From: Helianthus annuus
Taxonomy: Eukaryota; Streptophyta; Magnoliopsida; Asterales; Asteraceae
Length of the DNA: 64,000 bases
Direction: 5' to 3'
Assembly (NCBI RefSeq): GCF_002127325.2
Contig: NC_035436.2
Span: forward strand, 106,353,591-106,417,590
Numbering within the stretch: position 1 is the stretch's first letter; each line of letters starts with the position of its first letter. The notes under the pieces are model-generated. The model was not told the origin of the DNA, did not search any database, and worked only from the letters and a program-made list of their open reading frames with translations. The position numbers were made by a program, and so were the translations under genes. Below are positions 46,283 through 56,720 of the stretch, piece by piece.

Positions 46283-46683
46283 TGTTGGAACCTGAAGGTT
46301 TATTCATGCAGGTTAACAAAATATAGGGATTGATCTTGTAATTAGTTTAATTATGTTTTGGGTTAATCTTATGTGGGTTGGGCTTGTAAGTGTGTCGCAT
46401 GGGCTTGAGTAGTTTCGGCCCTTATGTTTTGTATTTAAACACCTTTAATCAATAGATTAAGGGTTGTTGATACCGAATAGAAGCAGGGAGCGACACCAAG
46501 CAAGGAACCGAGTTCCTACCGATCTTGTATCAGTCATCTTCAAGTTGAATGCAAGTTTGGTTTGTTTTGTTTTTCATTGTGTGTTATTTGATATATATGT
46601 TGTTTCTTGAATCACCTTTGTGTTTGGTTTCCGCACTCTCACAAAGTTAGATTGATATCATTGTGATCCTCACGGGTTTTACA
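46283..46683 (+). repeat. 3' LTR of the copia element
   Basis: 401 bp, identical by eye to 33804-34204, followed by the TSD aattc. Confidence 0.96.
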
Positions 46684-46688
46684 AATTC

Positions 46689-47387
46689 TAATGTAAATAA
46701 CCAAGTTAAATGATGTTTCGCATAACCTGCGAATTTAGATCAGGCACTTGTCAAACTGCTTGAGATTAAGAAGCACCAGACTGTCCAACGCAAATATTCT
46801 TCTGACTGAGAGAATATAAAGCTTACATAAGAAAGCTCAATTCAAAATATCAATGTTCAATTCAAAAATCAAATTGAGATGAAACCAACAAGTAACAAAT
46901 AACAAGTTTAAACTAAATTGAAAAACCATTTTTTTTGTTTTTTATTTCTATTACTAGGTTATAGTCCCTTGTTTTACAAGGGTTAACAAATAAAAAAAAT
47001 ATTAATATAAATAAAGATGAACCAAATGTCACAAAATGTGAAACTATAATATGCATATAAGTTATAATACATATACAAAAACACAAATTAACATACCTAT
47101 AATCAATCTCATTCAAATGTTGCATATGGACTTAGGAATATGTGTCAAGATGGTGGTGTGCTGATTTAGAATAGACTTATATCATATGATGCATAGGTGT
47201 CTTAATTTATAAGCTAGGAATGATGCTTAGAAACTCGCCTAGTTTAATCTATCAAACTTTAAACAATTTTAGTGATTTGTATTTGATACTATGTTTTGGT
47301 TGATGTTCGATTTTAGACAATGAAACTTGACTAATCTATAATGAAACTATTACTGTTATGGAAACTCATGAGCAATCTGAACGCTTA
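46689..47387. other. Intergenic AT-rich flank
   Basis: This continues the pre-insertion locus after the copia element. I see no gene, repeat or RNA in it. Confidence 0.55.
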
Positions 47388-47429
47388 GTGCCGCACCCCG
47401 ATGTTTCCGCCATCGGTTGGGGTGTGACA
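47388..47429 (-). repeat. Terminal scrap of a gypsy LTR
   Basis: The minus strand begins TGTCACACCCCAACCGATGG and continues GCGGAAACATCGGGGTG, the same layout as the first 40 bases of the Tekay-like LTRs (TGTCACACCCC ... GCGGAAACGCC). Nothing of the remaining LTR follows. Confidence 0.65.
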
Positions 47430-48055
47430 CATAGGCGGTTGGTCGGGTGGGAACCAGAGCAAATGGTTGGTTAGGAGCCTTCGTTTGGTTCGGGTCGCCG
47501 CTTGATTTAGGAGCGAAACCCTGGTTATAGGGATACGTGGTATAGAGAGTGGTTTTTTTTTATAAAATATAGAGTGAAAAGAATGATGGTAGAGAGATTA
47601 GTATAAAAATAAAGGGGATCAAAGGTTTATATAAAGGCTTAAACTGTTTTTAAAAAAAATATTTAAGAATCTTAGCGTTACGGTAACATTCACAATCCCC
47701 AACAAATTTCAAGCCGTTATGCCTATCGCGAGAACCCGATTTTCGAACCCATAGCGCCCCAGCGGACGATGTTCCCGAGCGCTATGAGACGTTTTGGATG
47801 GATGTGGCGCTCGAGTACACAGTGTTAGAAGTCTAGGAAGATGAAAGATAAATATATCGATTAAATTACATATTTATCTTCTATGTGTAAAGTTCAAATA
47901 ACATAAATTGGTTTTTGCTTAATAATATGTCATTATAGAAATGATCTAATGTGTTATTTAGTAAAATGAAAGTGAGGATGTTATATAATATAAGAAAGAA
48001 TAAGAAAGTGTCACTAATTATTTAATAGAATATTAATAAAGTCTGTGATCTACGC
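47430..48055. other. Unassigned intergenic sequence
   Basis: Mixed sequence, GC-richer around 47680-47830. I recognise no coding or repeat structure. Confidence 0.5.
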
Positions 48056-48061
48056 ATATAC

Positions 48062-48318
48062 TTTTTTTTTGAATGGCTAACGAATAAAAGCTTCACTCCT
48101 GGGGTAACTTATTAGCAAAAGGTTTCCCAAGGTAACCCGCTTTCACAGACAACGTTAGATAGCCTAAGCTCACTATCTTCTGCTCTAGAGAAAGCCCGTC
48201 GCATGAAGGTCCATTATGGTAAACCTCGATTGGGAACAAATTCAAACTTAAGACATGTGGCCTTCAACCCAAATCTTTACTTCCTCTCCATTGCTAGTTG
48301 AGCTACATCTCATTGACG
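48062..48318 (-). mobile_element. tRNA-derived SINE with target duplication
   Basis: On the minus strand the 257-bp unit starts CGTCAATGAGATGTAGCTCA, with a box A (TAGCTCAACTAG, 48294-48305) and a box B (AGTTTGAATTTG, about 48238-48249) spaced about 50 bases apart, and ends in an A-run (T-run at 48062-48070 on the plus strand). The six-base word atatac flanks it at 48056-48061 and 48319-48324. SINEs are transcribed by RNA polymerase III and moved by LINE enzymes. Confidence 0.82.
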
Positions 48319-48756
48319 ATATACACGTATACTAATATTTTTAATGATATGAGTTAATTTTAACTACTAGCAGTAGCTACTCAAAAGAATATTTGACTTA
48401 ATATATTTTAGGACACTTATGAAATAATTATTTATTTTAATAATTTGGTAGGGGAGCGCTAAAATGAAAACCACCTCCAGTTGTAAGAAGAACCGAAAGA
48501 ACCACTTTTCAACCATTAGATCTTCAAGATCAATGGATGAGATTAAAAGTAATTAAAAAGTATTATTAAATATTTTTTGTCTTATTATTTCTTTAATATT
48601 TTAATCCAAAAGGTTAGTTTAGTAAATTTACTCAATTTTGTCTTTATTGTTTTTTATTACTATTTTTGTATTATTATATTAGTTTTTATTTTTTAAAGAA
48701 ATTTTTTTTATTAAAAGCTTTTTAAATTCAGATTTTTTTACAAATTTTTTAATATT

Positions 48757-48922
48757 TTTACGTTTTACGTTTTAACGTTTTTATGTTTTACGTTAAACTT
48801 TCTACGTTTTAAGTTAAACTTTTTACGTTTTACGTTAAAATTTTTTACGTTTTACGTTAAACTTTTTTCGTTTTACGTTAAACTTTTTACGTTTTACGTT
48901 TTACGTTAAAAAGTTTACGGTT
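48757..48922. repeat. TTTTTACGTTTTACGTTAAAC tandem tract
   Basis: About eight imperfect units, 20-25 bases each, of ACGTTTTACGTTAAACTTTT type. Non-coding. Confidence 0.85.
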
Positions 48923-49549
48923 TAACTTTTTTTTTTTACAAAAACTTTTTTGCGCAAAACGAACGCACCCAAGAATCGCAAATTCAGTAGGTGTCTCAGA
49001 TAGATTGTTATCGTCATCGACTGGGGAAAAAATATAAAAAACCAACAACATCAAAACAAAAGTGTATCTCGAAAAAAAACGGGGTTTGGCTCAGATTTTC
49101 CGATAATCAAAAGGCTGCAAAGTGGGGTTGCGGTTCAAAAACCTACCCTCCACCATACTTGTCACGCCATCGTCATCAAAATCTAGGTTTTTTTTTCATC
49201 ATCGCCACCCAACCCAACAGATCAAACCCACATAGTTCACTGACCAAAAATCACCAAATTGTTTTACCCTGTTTGACTATTACTCAACCTTACCAATAAC
49301 CCCATTTTGTTTTCAAAATGCAAGGAATAGCAGGGAGCCAGGGATATTAATTTGGAATTTAGAAGAAAGTAAATACGACATGAAAACATGTCCAAAACAT
49401 AATTTATAAAACCATTGGAAAGCAAACAAAAACCTAAAAGACTGAACCAAAGTTGATTGTCAACAAAGTAAAAGTATCCAAACATCAAACAACCAGATTA
49501 CAGATTCAAAATCTTGAACCCCAAAATTACTCTCTCATCGAAAAATCTA

Positions 49550-49711
<162 letters not shown>

Positions 49712-50092
49712 TCAACAGATCCTCCACTCGCTCGTCTCCCTCCCACGCACCGATCTGTACCGACCACCACCACCGGCACCGATCTGTACCGTCCACCACA
49801 TAGGTAACATCTGATTCCGGTAAGTGAGTAAAGAGAGAGAGAAAGATCTGACGGGATGGAGTCTTGTGGCGGTTGCGGCGGCGGAGGAGTACTTGTGGTG
49901 GCGGAGACGGTGATTGAGCATAAAGAGAGTAACATCTGGGGATTTCAAATGTCAGTGACATTTGAGGATTTCAAAGAGAAAGAGACATTTGGGGATTTCA
50001 AAGATCTGGTTTTGTTAATGAAGATGGTGGAGGGGATTTCACTTTTGAGATCCAGATGGGTACTGAGAGAGATAGATAGATGAAAGATGAGA

Positions 50093-50387
50093 GCATTCAC
50101 ATCCATTCCACCATATTTTCACCCTAAATTACACTAAAAAACACTACATTTTCTCTCTCCTTTTCAATTAAATTATATTCTTTTATACCTTTATCATTAT
50201 CGTTACTCTCTCCTCCACTCATAACCACTTTCAAAATATATTAAAAAATTATAGGGGGTGAACAGTGTCCCTCCAAATATACAGATGAACAGTAACATTT
50301 TCTCTCTACTCCACTCACAACCATTTTTTATACTCTTTATATTATAAAAACTCTACACACAGACTTTGATGGAATGGATGTGAATGC
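50093..50387. mobile_element. MITE with perfect 18-bp terminal inverted repeats
   Basis: The left end GCATTCACATCCATTCCA is repeated exactly, inverted, at the right end. The 295-bp interior is AT-rich and non-coding. Flanks agatgaga and actagaga are only an imperfect duplication, so the superfamily is open. Confidence 0.82.
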
Positions 50388-50557
50388 ACTAGAGATTTAA
50401 ATGAGAGATGAGAGAGGTAATTAAAAAGTCAGTGATTTAAATGAAGAGAGAGAGGAGATTTGACATTTGGGGTAAATGACCAAAATACCCCTTTTCTGAT
50501 TGGTTGAGAGTGGTTCTCGCGGTTCTTACAACTGGGGGTTGTTTTCATTTTAGCGCT

Positions 50558-51984
50558 GTATACTAATAAGTAATAATAAATGTGTTTTAAGTTTAAAGTA
50601 AATGTGGATTACAATAAATTTGTGTGGATATCATAATTTAAAAATTAAATGGTATACCTAAATTTATTTTATATTTTGATTTATATTTATCAATTATATT
50701 TAACAGATAAATTGGCGGTTCATACCATTCGATTTCAAATAGTTCTAAATGTTTTACGGAATGGTCAAAAATATGCCCGGAAACTTCCTGTAAAATTTTC
50801 AGATCCAACCAAGCTTCCTAACCAGGGTTTCCGGTCACCGAAAGTTTGATCAAACATGATTTTAAAACCATAACTATGGTTAACTAATGAACCCCAAATT
50901 TTGTGTGGATCATTCCTATGCTAGATACAAACTCTCTGGAAAATTTGAAGATTTATTGAATCTGTTTGCTATGTTTCCCGAATTAACGCTATTAAATATC
51001 AATAAATTCAACAAAAAATCTCAAATTTTGCAGAGACTCTTTGTTTATTGACCCTGTAAAATTTTGATGAGCTAACAATTCCTACGCCACAGGTTATGTT
51101 CAAACAAAGTTTAGTGCACTTAGATTCGGTTTATGGGTGTTATATCCTTCTGTTTCTCGAGTCTTTATACGATTTCTATGCTTCCAGATTCAGATTCTGA
51201 GTAAGAGTAGATACCATACCTACGACCATATACAAGACAAACATGTACCCAACATCACATATCAAGCCTTAAAATTTATCTTTTTTCGGTTAGGGTTTTG
51301 ATTAGTTGTTTCTTTCCGAACCTTTGTGTTTTGGATCCATAAACCACTAACTTTTCACCATGAAACCTCATGAACTAACTTTTTGATCATATTAAGAGTT
51401 TAAACAACCCCCTCATGGGCAAAAGATTACTATGTATGGATCAAAACACTTTCTTTTTGTTTATAAGCCTTTTAACATGAAAAGGACTCAAAACCACTTA
51501 GAAAAGGCATAATACCTTAAGTTTTTGGCTGGAATTTGCTTAGAACATCAGTAGTGGTGGCTTTGGTCAAGATTGATCTTTCAAACACCGGAGGAGTGGT
51601 GTTGTGGTAGATTTAAATATTTATCAATCGTAATTAATTTTAACACAATTTCAAGCTTAAGTTTGTAAAAGACGATAAGATACGATCACTCACTACGACA
51701 TGTTATGCAAGTACACCCAGTGCTGACGTATTATAGTAATGGTAAGAAATCGAGATCATCAAAGACACAAGAGTCTAGTCAAACTAAATGCGTGAACAAT
51801 TGTAATGGTGCGTGATCCATGGACAAGTTTGCCGAAACTTATATTGGACGCATATTTGTGTGGTTGTGATTCGTGTAGATGCATATAGATATAAGTAGAC
51901 AAAACTAGGGTGAGGCTCGATTAGGGCATGTTCCTTCATAACATACGGATACATATTTGATGGATAATTCAAACATAATTATGT
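50558..51984. other. Unassigned intergenic sequence, 1.4 kb
   Basis: No convincing coding potential. The style of 50740-51200 resembles a decayed LTR, but I cannot match it to any LTR in this window. Confidence 0.45.
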
Positions 51985-51994
51985 TATATAAATA

Positions 51995-53208
51995 GAGTTA
52001 GGATCCTGTAAAAAAGGCCCAAAGTGTGAGAAATGTAAAAAAGAATATCAGCCATTAGATCTTTTGATCTAATGGTTGAGATCAATAGGGACCAAAATGT
52101 AAAATATTTATATTGATTTGGATTGAATTGAAATATCTAGGGGCAATTGTGTCTTTTTATCTTCATTTTGTAAATCAATTCAATCCAAAATCCCTGCAAT
52201 TTCGTTCTCTCTCTATCATACGTTCCTAATTTCTCTCTTTCTCTCTCTTTCTTCTTCCATATTCAGAACATAATCCCTGCAAACATCACGAATCTGAAAA
52301 TCAAACATCAATATGAAGATCAAACGTCAATCAGAAGATCAAACATCAATCGGAAGCGGACCGGCAGTGGTGGTCGACGACGGCGGTGGCGGGCCGGTAG
52401 TGGTTGGGTTCGACGGCGGCGGGTGGTTGGGTTAGACGACGGCTGCGGTTGGGAACCATGAGATTTTACTGTCGGGTGGTTGTGTTCGACGACGGCGGTG
52501 GCGGACCGGCAGTGGTGGTGCCGGCAGCGGAGAAGAAGATGATACAGAGATGTAAGGATTATTAAATGGTGTTATTTTTTACTGAATGGTGTTATTTTTT
52601 ACTGAATGGTGTTATCTTTTATGAATGGTGTTATTTTTTACTGAATGGTGTTATTTTTTACTTAATGGTGTTATTCTTTTCTGAATGGTGTTATTTTGTT
52701 TCTCAATGGTGTATTTTTCTTTTTCCGAATGGTGTTATATTTATTTACTGAATAGTGTTATATTCTTGTACTGAATGGTGTTATATTATTTACTGAATGG
52801 TGTTATTTTGTTTACTGAATGATGTTATTTTTTGTTTACTGGATGGTGTTTTTTGTTTCTGAATGGTGTTATTTTATTTCTGAATGGTGTTTTTTGTTTA
52901 CTGAATGGTGTTATATTATTTTGTAAAAACACCATGAATTGAACTATGAATTTTTTTAAAACACCATGTCATGAACATGCTCTGATTCTGTGAATGATGC
53001 AAAAAAAATTAATATGAATGATGTTATGGACGGTTATAATTCCTTAAATCAAGGATTTTCTCTCTCCAAATCCTTAAATCAAGGATTACCATATTTGAAT
53101 TTGTTAATGCATTTACAATCATACCCTTTTCAATTAATTTAGATATAATGGTTGAGATTCTTTCTTACCTTTCTCACACTTTTAGTCTTTTTTACAATAA
53201 CTCCACCC
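51995..53208. mobile_element. Mutator-like non-autonomous element with 10-bp target duplication
   Basis: Terminal inverted repeats extend about 65 bases and share TGTAAAAAAG, AGTGTGAGAAA and CCATTA in the same order. TATATAAATA flanks both sides (51985-51994 and 53209-53218), matching the 9-10 bp duplications of Mutator-like elements. Inside are a GGCGGTGG-type G-rich stretch (52355-52520) and a 20-bp minisatellite. No transposase is present. Confidence 0.82.
52565..52922. repeat. 20-bp minisatellite TGAATGGTGTTATTTTTTAC
   Basis: About 17 imperfect copies of the unit; the T-run and following bases vary. It lies inside the Mutator-like element. Short open frames in it are artefacts. Confidence 0.92.
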
Positions 53209-53218
53209 TATATAAATA

Positions 53219-53430
53219 TATAATTATGGTCGCTAATATAAAATATTACACGTGCTTGTGCTAAGAAGTTAGTATACATGTTATGTCCGACTAACGTATC
53301 TAACACGACTCGTGGATTCTTTTAAAAACCTATCATATTTTTTTAACAACTAATTTCTTTCTTCTAAAATACTTGCACTTCCCAGGAAGGAATTAAAACT
53401 TAGCCAAAACCTGGTAGAAAACCTATGCGT
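53219..53430. other. Intergenic sequence
   Basis: AT-rich; nothing recognised. Confidence 0.5.
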
Positions 53431-53496
53431 ACTATTTTTCGGGTAGAGATATTGTTAGGGTACAGGGTATAAGGAGCGGTGACTTAGGCGGGGAGT

Positions 53497-53520
53497 GGTG
53501 GTCACCGATCGGTGACCACC
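53497..53520. repeat. Perfect 24-bp palindrome
   Basis: Half-site GGTGGTCACCGA followed by its exact inverse. It lies in a GT-rich stretch near a 26-base T-run (about 53624-53650). It could be the core of a foldback or MITE-like insertion, but I found no flanking duplication. Confidence 0.85.
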
Positions 53521-53624
53521 CCCACTTGATTAACTTGGGTGTTTGAGTTGGAGAGAGGGTGTGGAATTCGGTGTGTAGTCCCTGATTGTGTTGAGAGGAA
53601 AGGAGAGAGGAGAGACCAATCAAG

Positions 53625-53655
<31 letters not shown>

Positions 53656-54437
53656 GAGGGGTGTTTAACTATACCTAGTGATTGAGTGTAAAATAGAGAG
53701 TAGAATGGGGAGTTGACATGACATAATATTATTGGGTAGAATTTCACTCAAACACCCTAGGGTGATTGACTACCCTTAGGGTGTGGTTTGAGAGTATAAA
53801 AAATTAGTGGTGGGTGTGGTTATTTATATTTGTTTAAAAAGTGATTTTTTTTTTTTAAAATTCAACCGTTGCAAATGTAGCCGTTCCTCAAACATCGTGC
53901 CAATTCAACGCGGTGAAGAAGTGCCGAAGACCCTCCCCGAATCGGGTCCCCGCGGTGATGGCGGCGGTGTTCCCGATCGGGGAATGGGGTCACCGCACCC
54001 TCTCCCCGAGAGTGCCCTCTGTTCCCGAGTTAACTTAACGAGGGATAAGAAAAGAAAGCAAAAGTGAGAAAGGAAAGGATGAGAAAGGAAAAAAAAGATA
54101 TCTTTCCCACCGTTTCCTTCCAAATCGGAAGGAATAAAAAATTAAAGAATTTAGCCAAGTTTTCCTGTCATTTCCTTTCTTTTCCTTCTTTAAATGAAAC
54201 TTAGGAACACGACATGTTTATTTTCGTTTCTTTTCCTTTCTTAAATGAAACTCTGGAACAAAAAATATTTTTACTTTCTTTTTGTTTCTTTTCGTTTCCT
54301 TCCGTTAGTAAACTCTGGAACACAGTAGTTAAAAACAAAAAATAGTTTGTCTGGTGCTCCATCATATAAAAAACCTCCAAACATAATTTTGAACTGGGGA
54401 TTCAACAAACAAACGTTGCATCGTGTAGCTAGCAACA

Positions 54438-54512
54438 ATGGAGGTCGATCGGATGGGGAAAGATGAAGAAACCCTGGCCTCGAGTGTAGTAGATTCATCC
54501 ATACAAATTACT
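54438..54512 (+). pseudogene. Orphan first-exon-like sequence
   Basis: ATG in a strong plant context (GCAACAATGGAGG) opens 25 codons (MEVDRMGKDEETLASSVVDS, then SIQIT) that end at a GTACGT donor in phase 0. I do not recognise the protein and find no continuation downstream before the next elements. It may be a gene fragment left by duplication or capture, or chance. Confidence 0.3.
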
Positions 54513-54786
54513 GTACGTATCTTAGTTTCGCATTTAATATGAATATGAATGTCCACATCTCAACTCTCTCATCAACCTACTCCGATTGCTCTGTATCATC
54601 ACCACCATTAAATGTGATATCTTTCACGCTTTATGCTGTTGTACCCCGTGTTCCAAACATTGTACTCTGCCATAGCCATAGCAGTTGGCTTTACGCAGTT
54701 AATTGCTTCAGATATTTAGGGATCAAGTTGCAAAATAATATCTAGGTCATTCAATTTACAAGTTGTCTGACCTCAGACCATGGATA

Positions 54787-55324
54787 AGTGGTAAGGGTGA
54801 ATAATGCCCCCACCCTTGGGCGTTTTCCGCCATGTGGCAGTACAGTCAGCAAGGGACATTATTGGGCGTTTTTCTAAAATGGGCGTAGTGGGATGTGGGC
54901 ATTAGGTTAAAAGGGTGTAAACAATTAAATAAAATAAAAAAACTAACCAAAAAAAGGTATTGGTCAAACCTAAAGAAGATAGCTGTGATTGGTGGTTTCA
55001 AAATTCATCTAGCGTGTTTCAAATCACGCCGGTGGCTTTTTTTTGCTAAACAACACCGGAAAACGCCCCGGGGGTGGGGGCTCGGCGTTGTTGGGCGTTA
55101 TTGGGGGAAAAAAACGCCAGAATCCTTACCACTACTGGTGGTCTAATGGGTTTGAATTGGGGCGTTATAGGGATGTGAAGAGGGAGGTATAACGCCAAAT
55201 GAGTAGAAAATAATTGGAAAGTAATGATTGAAAGGGCATTAAAGTGTTACACATTTTTTGATTGGGCGTTATGATGCTGATGTGGCGGAAAATGCCCCTT
55301 ATGGGAGGCATTAACCATTACGGA
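54787..55324. mobile_element. MITE with about 50-bp imperfect terminal inverted repeats
   Basis: The left end (GTAAGGGTGAATAATGCCCC, then GGGCGTTTTCCGCCATGTGGC) is mirrored at the right end (GCATTTTCCGCCACATCAGC and ATGGTTAATGCC when inverted). A second, inner inverted pair (AGTGGTAAGG at 54787 and its inverse near 55126) suggests two nested or rearranged copies. Non-coding; target duplication not clear. Confidence 0.68.
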
Positions 55325-55326
55325 TG

Positions 55327-56720
55327 TTCTCTGTACCCTTGTTTGTAGGTAATTTAATTTCCATCCACAAAACAGGAATTTAGTTTTCAAAATGTGCTTT
55401 TTAGGTTATAGCAGTAGAACTTTGTGTTGGTGGGAGACTTTGAAGAAAAATGAATTGAAGAAAGGATAAAAGCATCAATGGTTTTAACTTTGAAGTGGTC
55501 CTCTTGTGAATCCATTGACTTGTTGACTTTTGTAGTCAAAAATGATTTTTTATTTGAAACTGGGGTGTAGTCATAAGTCATATCCTTTTTGAACCCACAA
55601 ATCTGCCTTAAAGTGCAAGTTTACCTCTATTTTTCAATGTTCTGTTTTTTTCTTTCTAATTGAAGTGGTGGTATTACTATACAATTGCTTTATTGAATAT
55701 GTAGTAGTTATTGGTTAGGATGTGAACATGTATTCATTTTACTAGGCACGTGAATTGCTTTTTGTAAGTTTCTATGTCCCCCATTTAGTCTTACATGTTG
55801 ACTACAACTTTTAAATTAGGAATCCATCTATATATATGTATATGTTTATGGATATATGGTAGTAACAACTACATTTTTTTTGAACAACTACTTTTTACAC
55901 CTAAATATCACCTAACCTTTATTAATAGTCGAGTTTACAACTGATTTTAGTTTTAAACATTCTCTTCCCTAGTAAAAACATATTGACTCTCAGACATTTT
56001 ATATTTTTTTTATCGTTGTCTAAAATATACACTACCATGTAGAAAATTCTAATGTGATTTGATTGAGTAGTTTAGTTAGTTACTTACAACACTCATGATA
56101 TCTTCTCTTAAAAATTAATTTCTATATGTTCATGGTGTATCTAACCAATTAAGCACCTGTAATATCTGAAGTCATTTTGCTCATGTAATTCCTTACCATA
56201 TTCAAATAGAAAAGGTTTTATACTAATAATAATACCATTAATTAAATGGATAGAGCATGTTTTCCCTAGTATATATGGGTGTGAATTTCAGACAAGACAC
56301 AATAACACAACATCAAACCATCATGAAAGTGTTGGGTTTTGGTCAATTTCGTGTTGACCCGTGAACGCGTTTAGCAAACAGTTGGGTTCTGTCGGCATCT
56401 AAGCTGGGCATTTTCACAATTTAAAGAGTTGTTGAGTTTTGACTAGGGTTTAAGTGTCTATAACTGTTGATCAGAACAAATTAATTATGAAACTAATCAC
56501 TATCAGTTACACATCACTAGTCATAAAAAGAGTTTGAAGAAGTATGCAAGTGGTAGGGCATTTAGACATTGGTGCAGTGGGGCAGTAATAATACCAGTGG
56601 GCCAATTATACACTTAAAAAATCTGGTTATTTTCTTCTTCTGCATTGTATTTCGACTCTTCATATATTTTTGTAGCATGGTTTGTGAAAATTGAGGTTCC
56701 TGATACTACTGCCTTAAGAA
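55327..56720 (+). promoter_or_regulatory. Upstream region of the receptor kinase gene
   Basis: 1.4 kb without a coding region. CATATATTTTT near 56661 is a weak TATA candidate. A five-codon upstream ORF (ATGGTTTGTGAAAATTGA, 56677-56694) lies 26 bases before the main ATG and would be in the leader if transcription starts before it. Confidence 0.4.

Larger units (their letters stand above)
33804..46683 (+). mobile_element. Complete Ty1/copia retrotransposon of Sirevirus type with a third reading frame
   Basis: 12,880 bp are bounded by 401-bp LTRs (33804-34204 and 46283-46683) that look identical base for base, with TSD aattc at 33799-33803 and 46684-46688. The primer-binding site is 34207-34220 and the polypurine tract 46273-46282. 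Three long sense frames are open: gag (34882-38418), pol (to 41786) and a frame of unknown function (43608-46244). The size, the very long gag and the extra frame between pol and the 3' LTR fit Sireviruses (SIRE/Maximus lineage). Identical LTRs and open frames indicate a very recent insertion that may still be competent. Confidence 0.96.
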
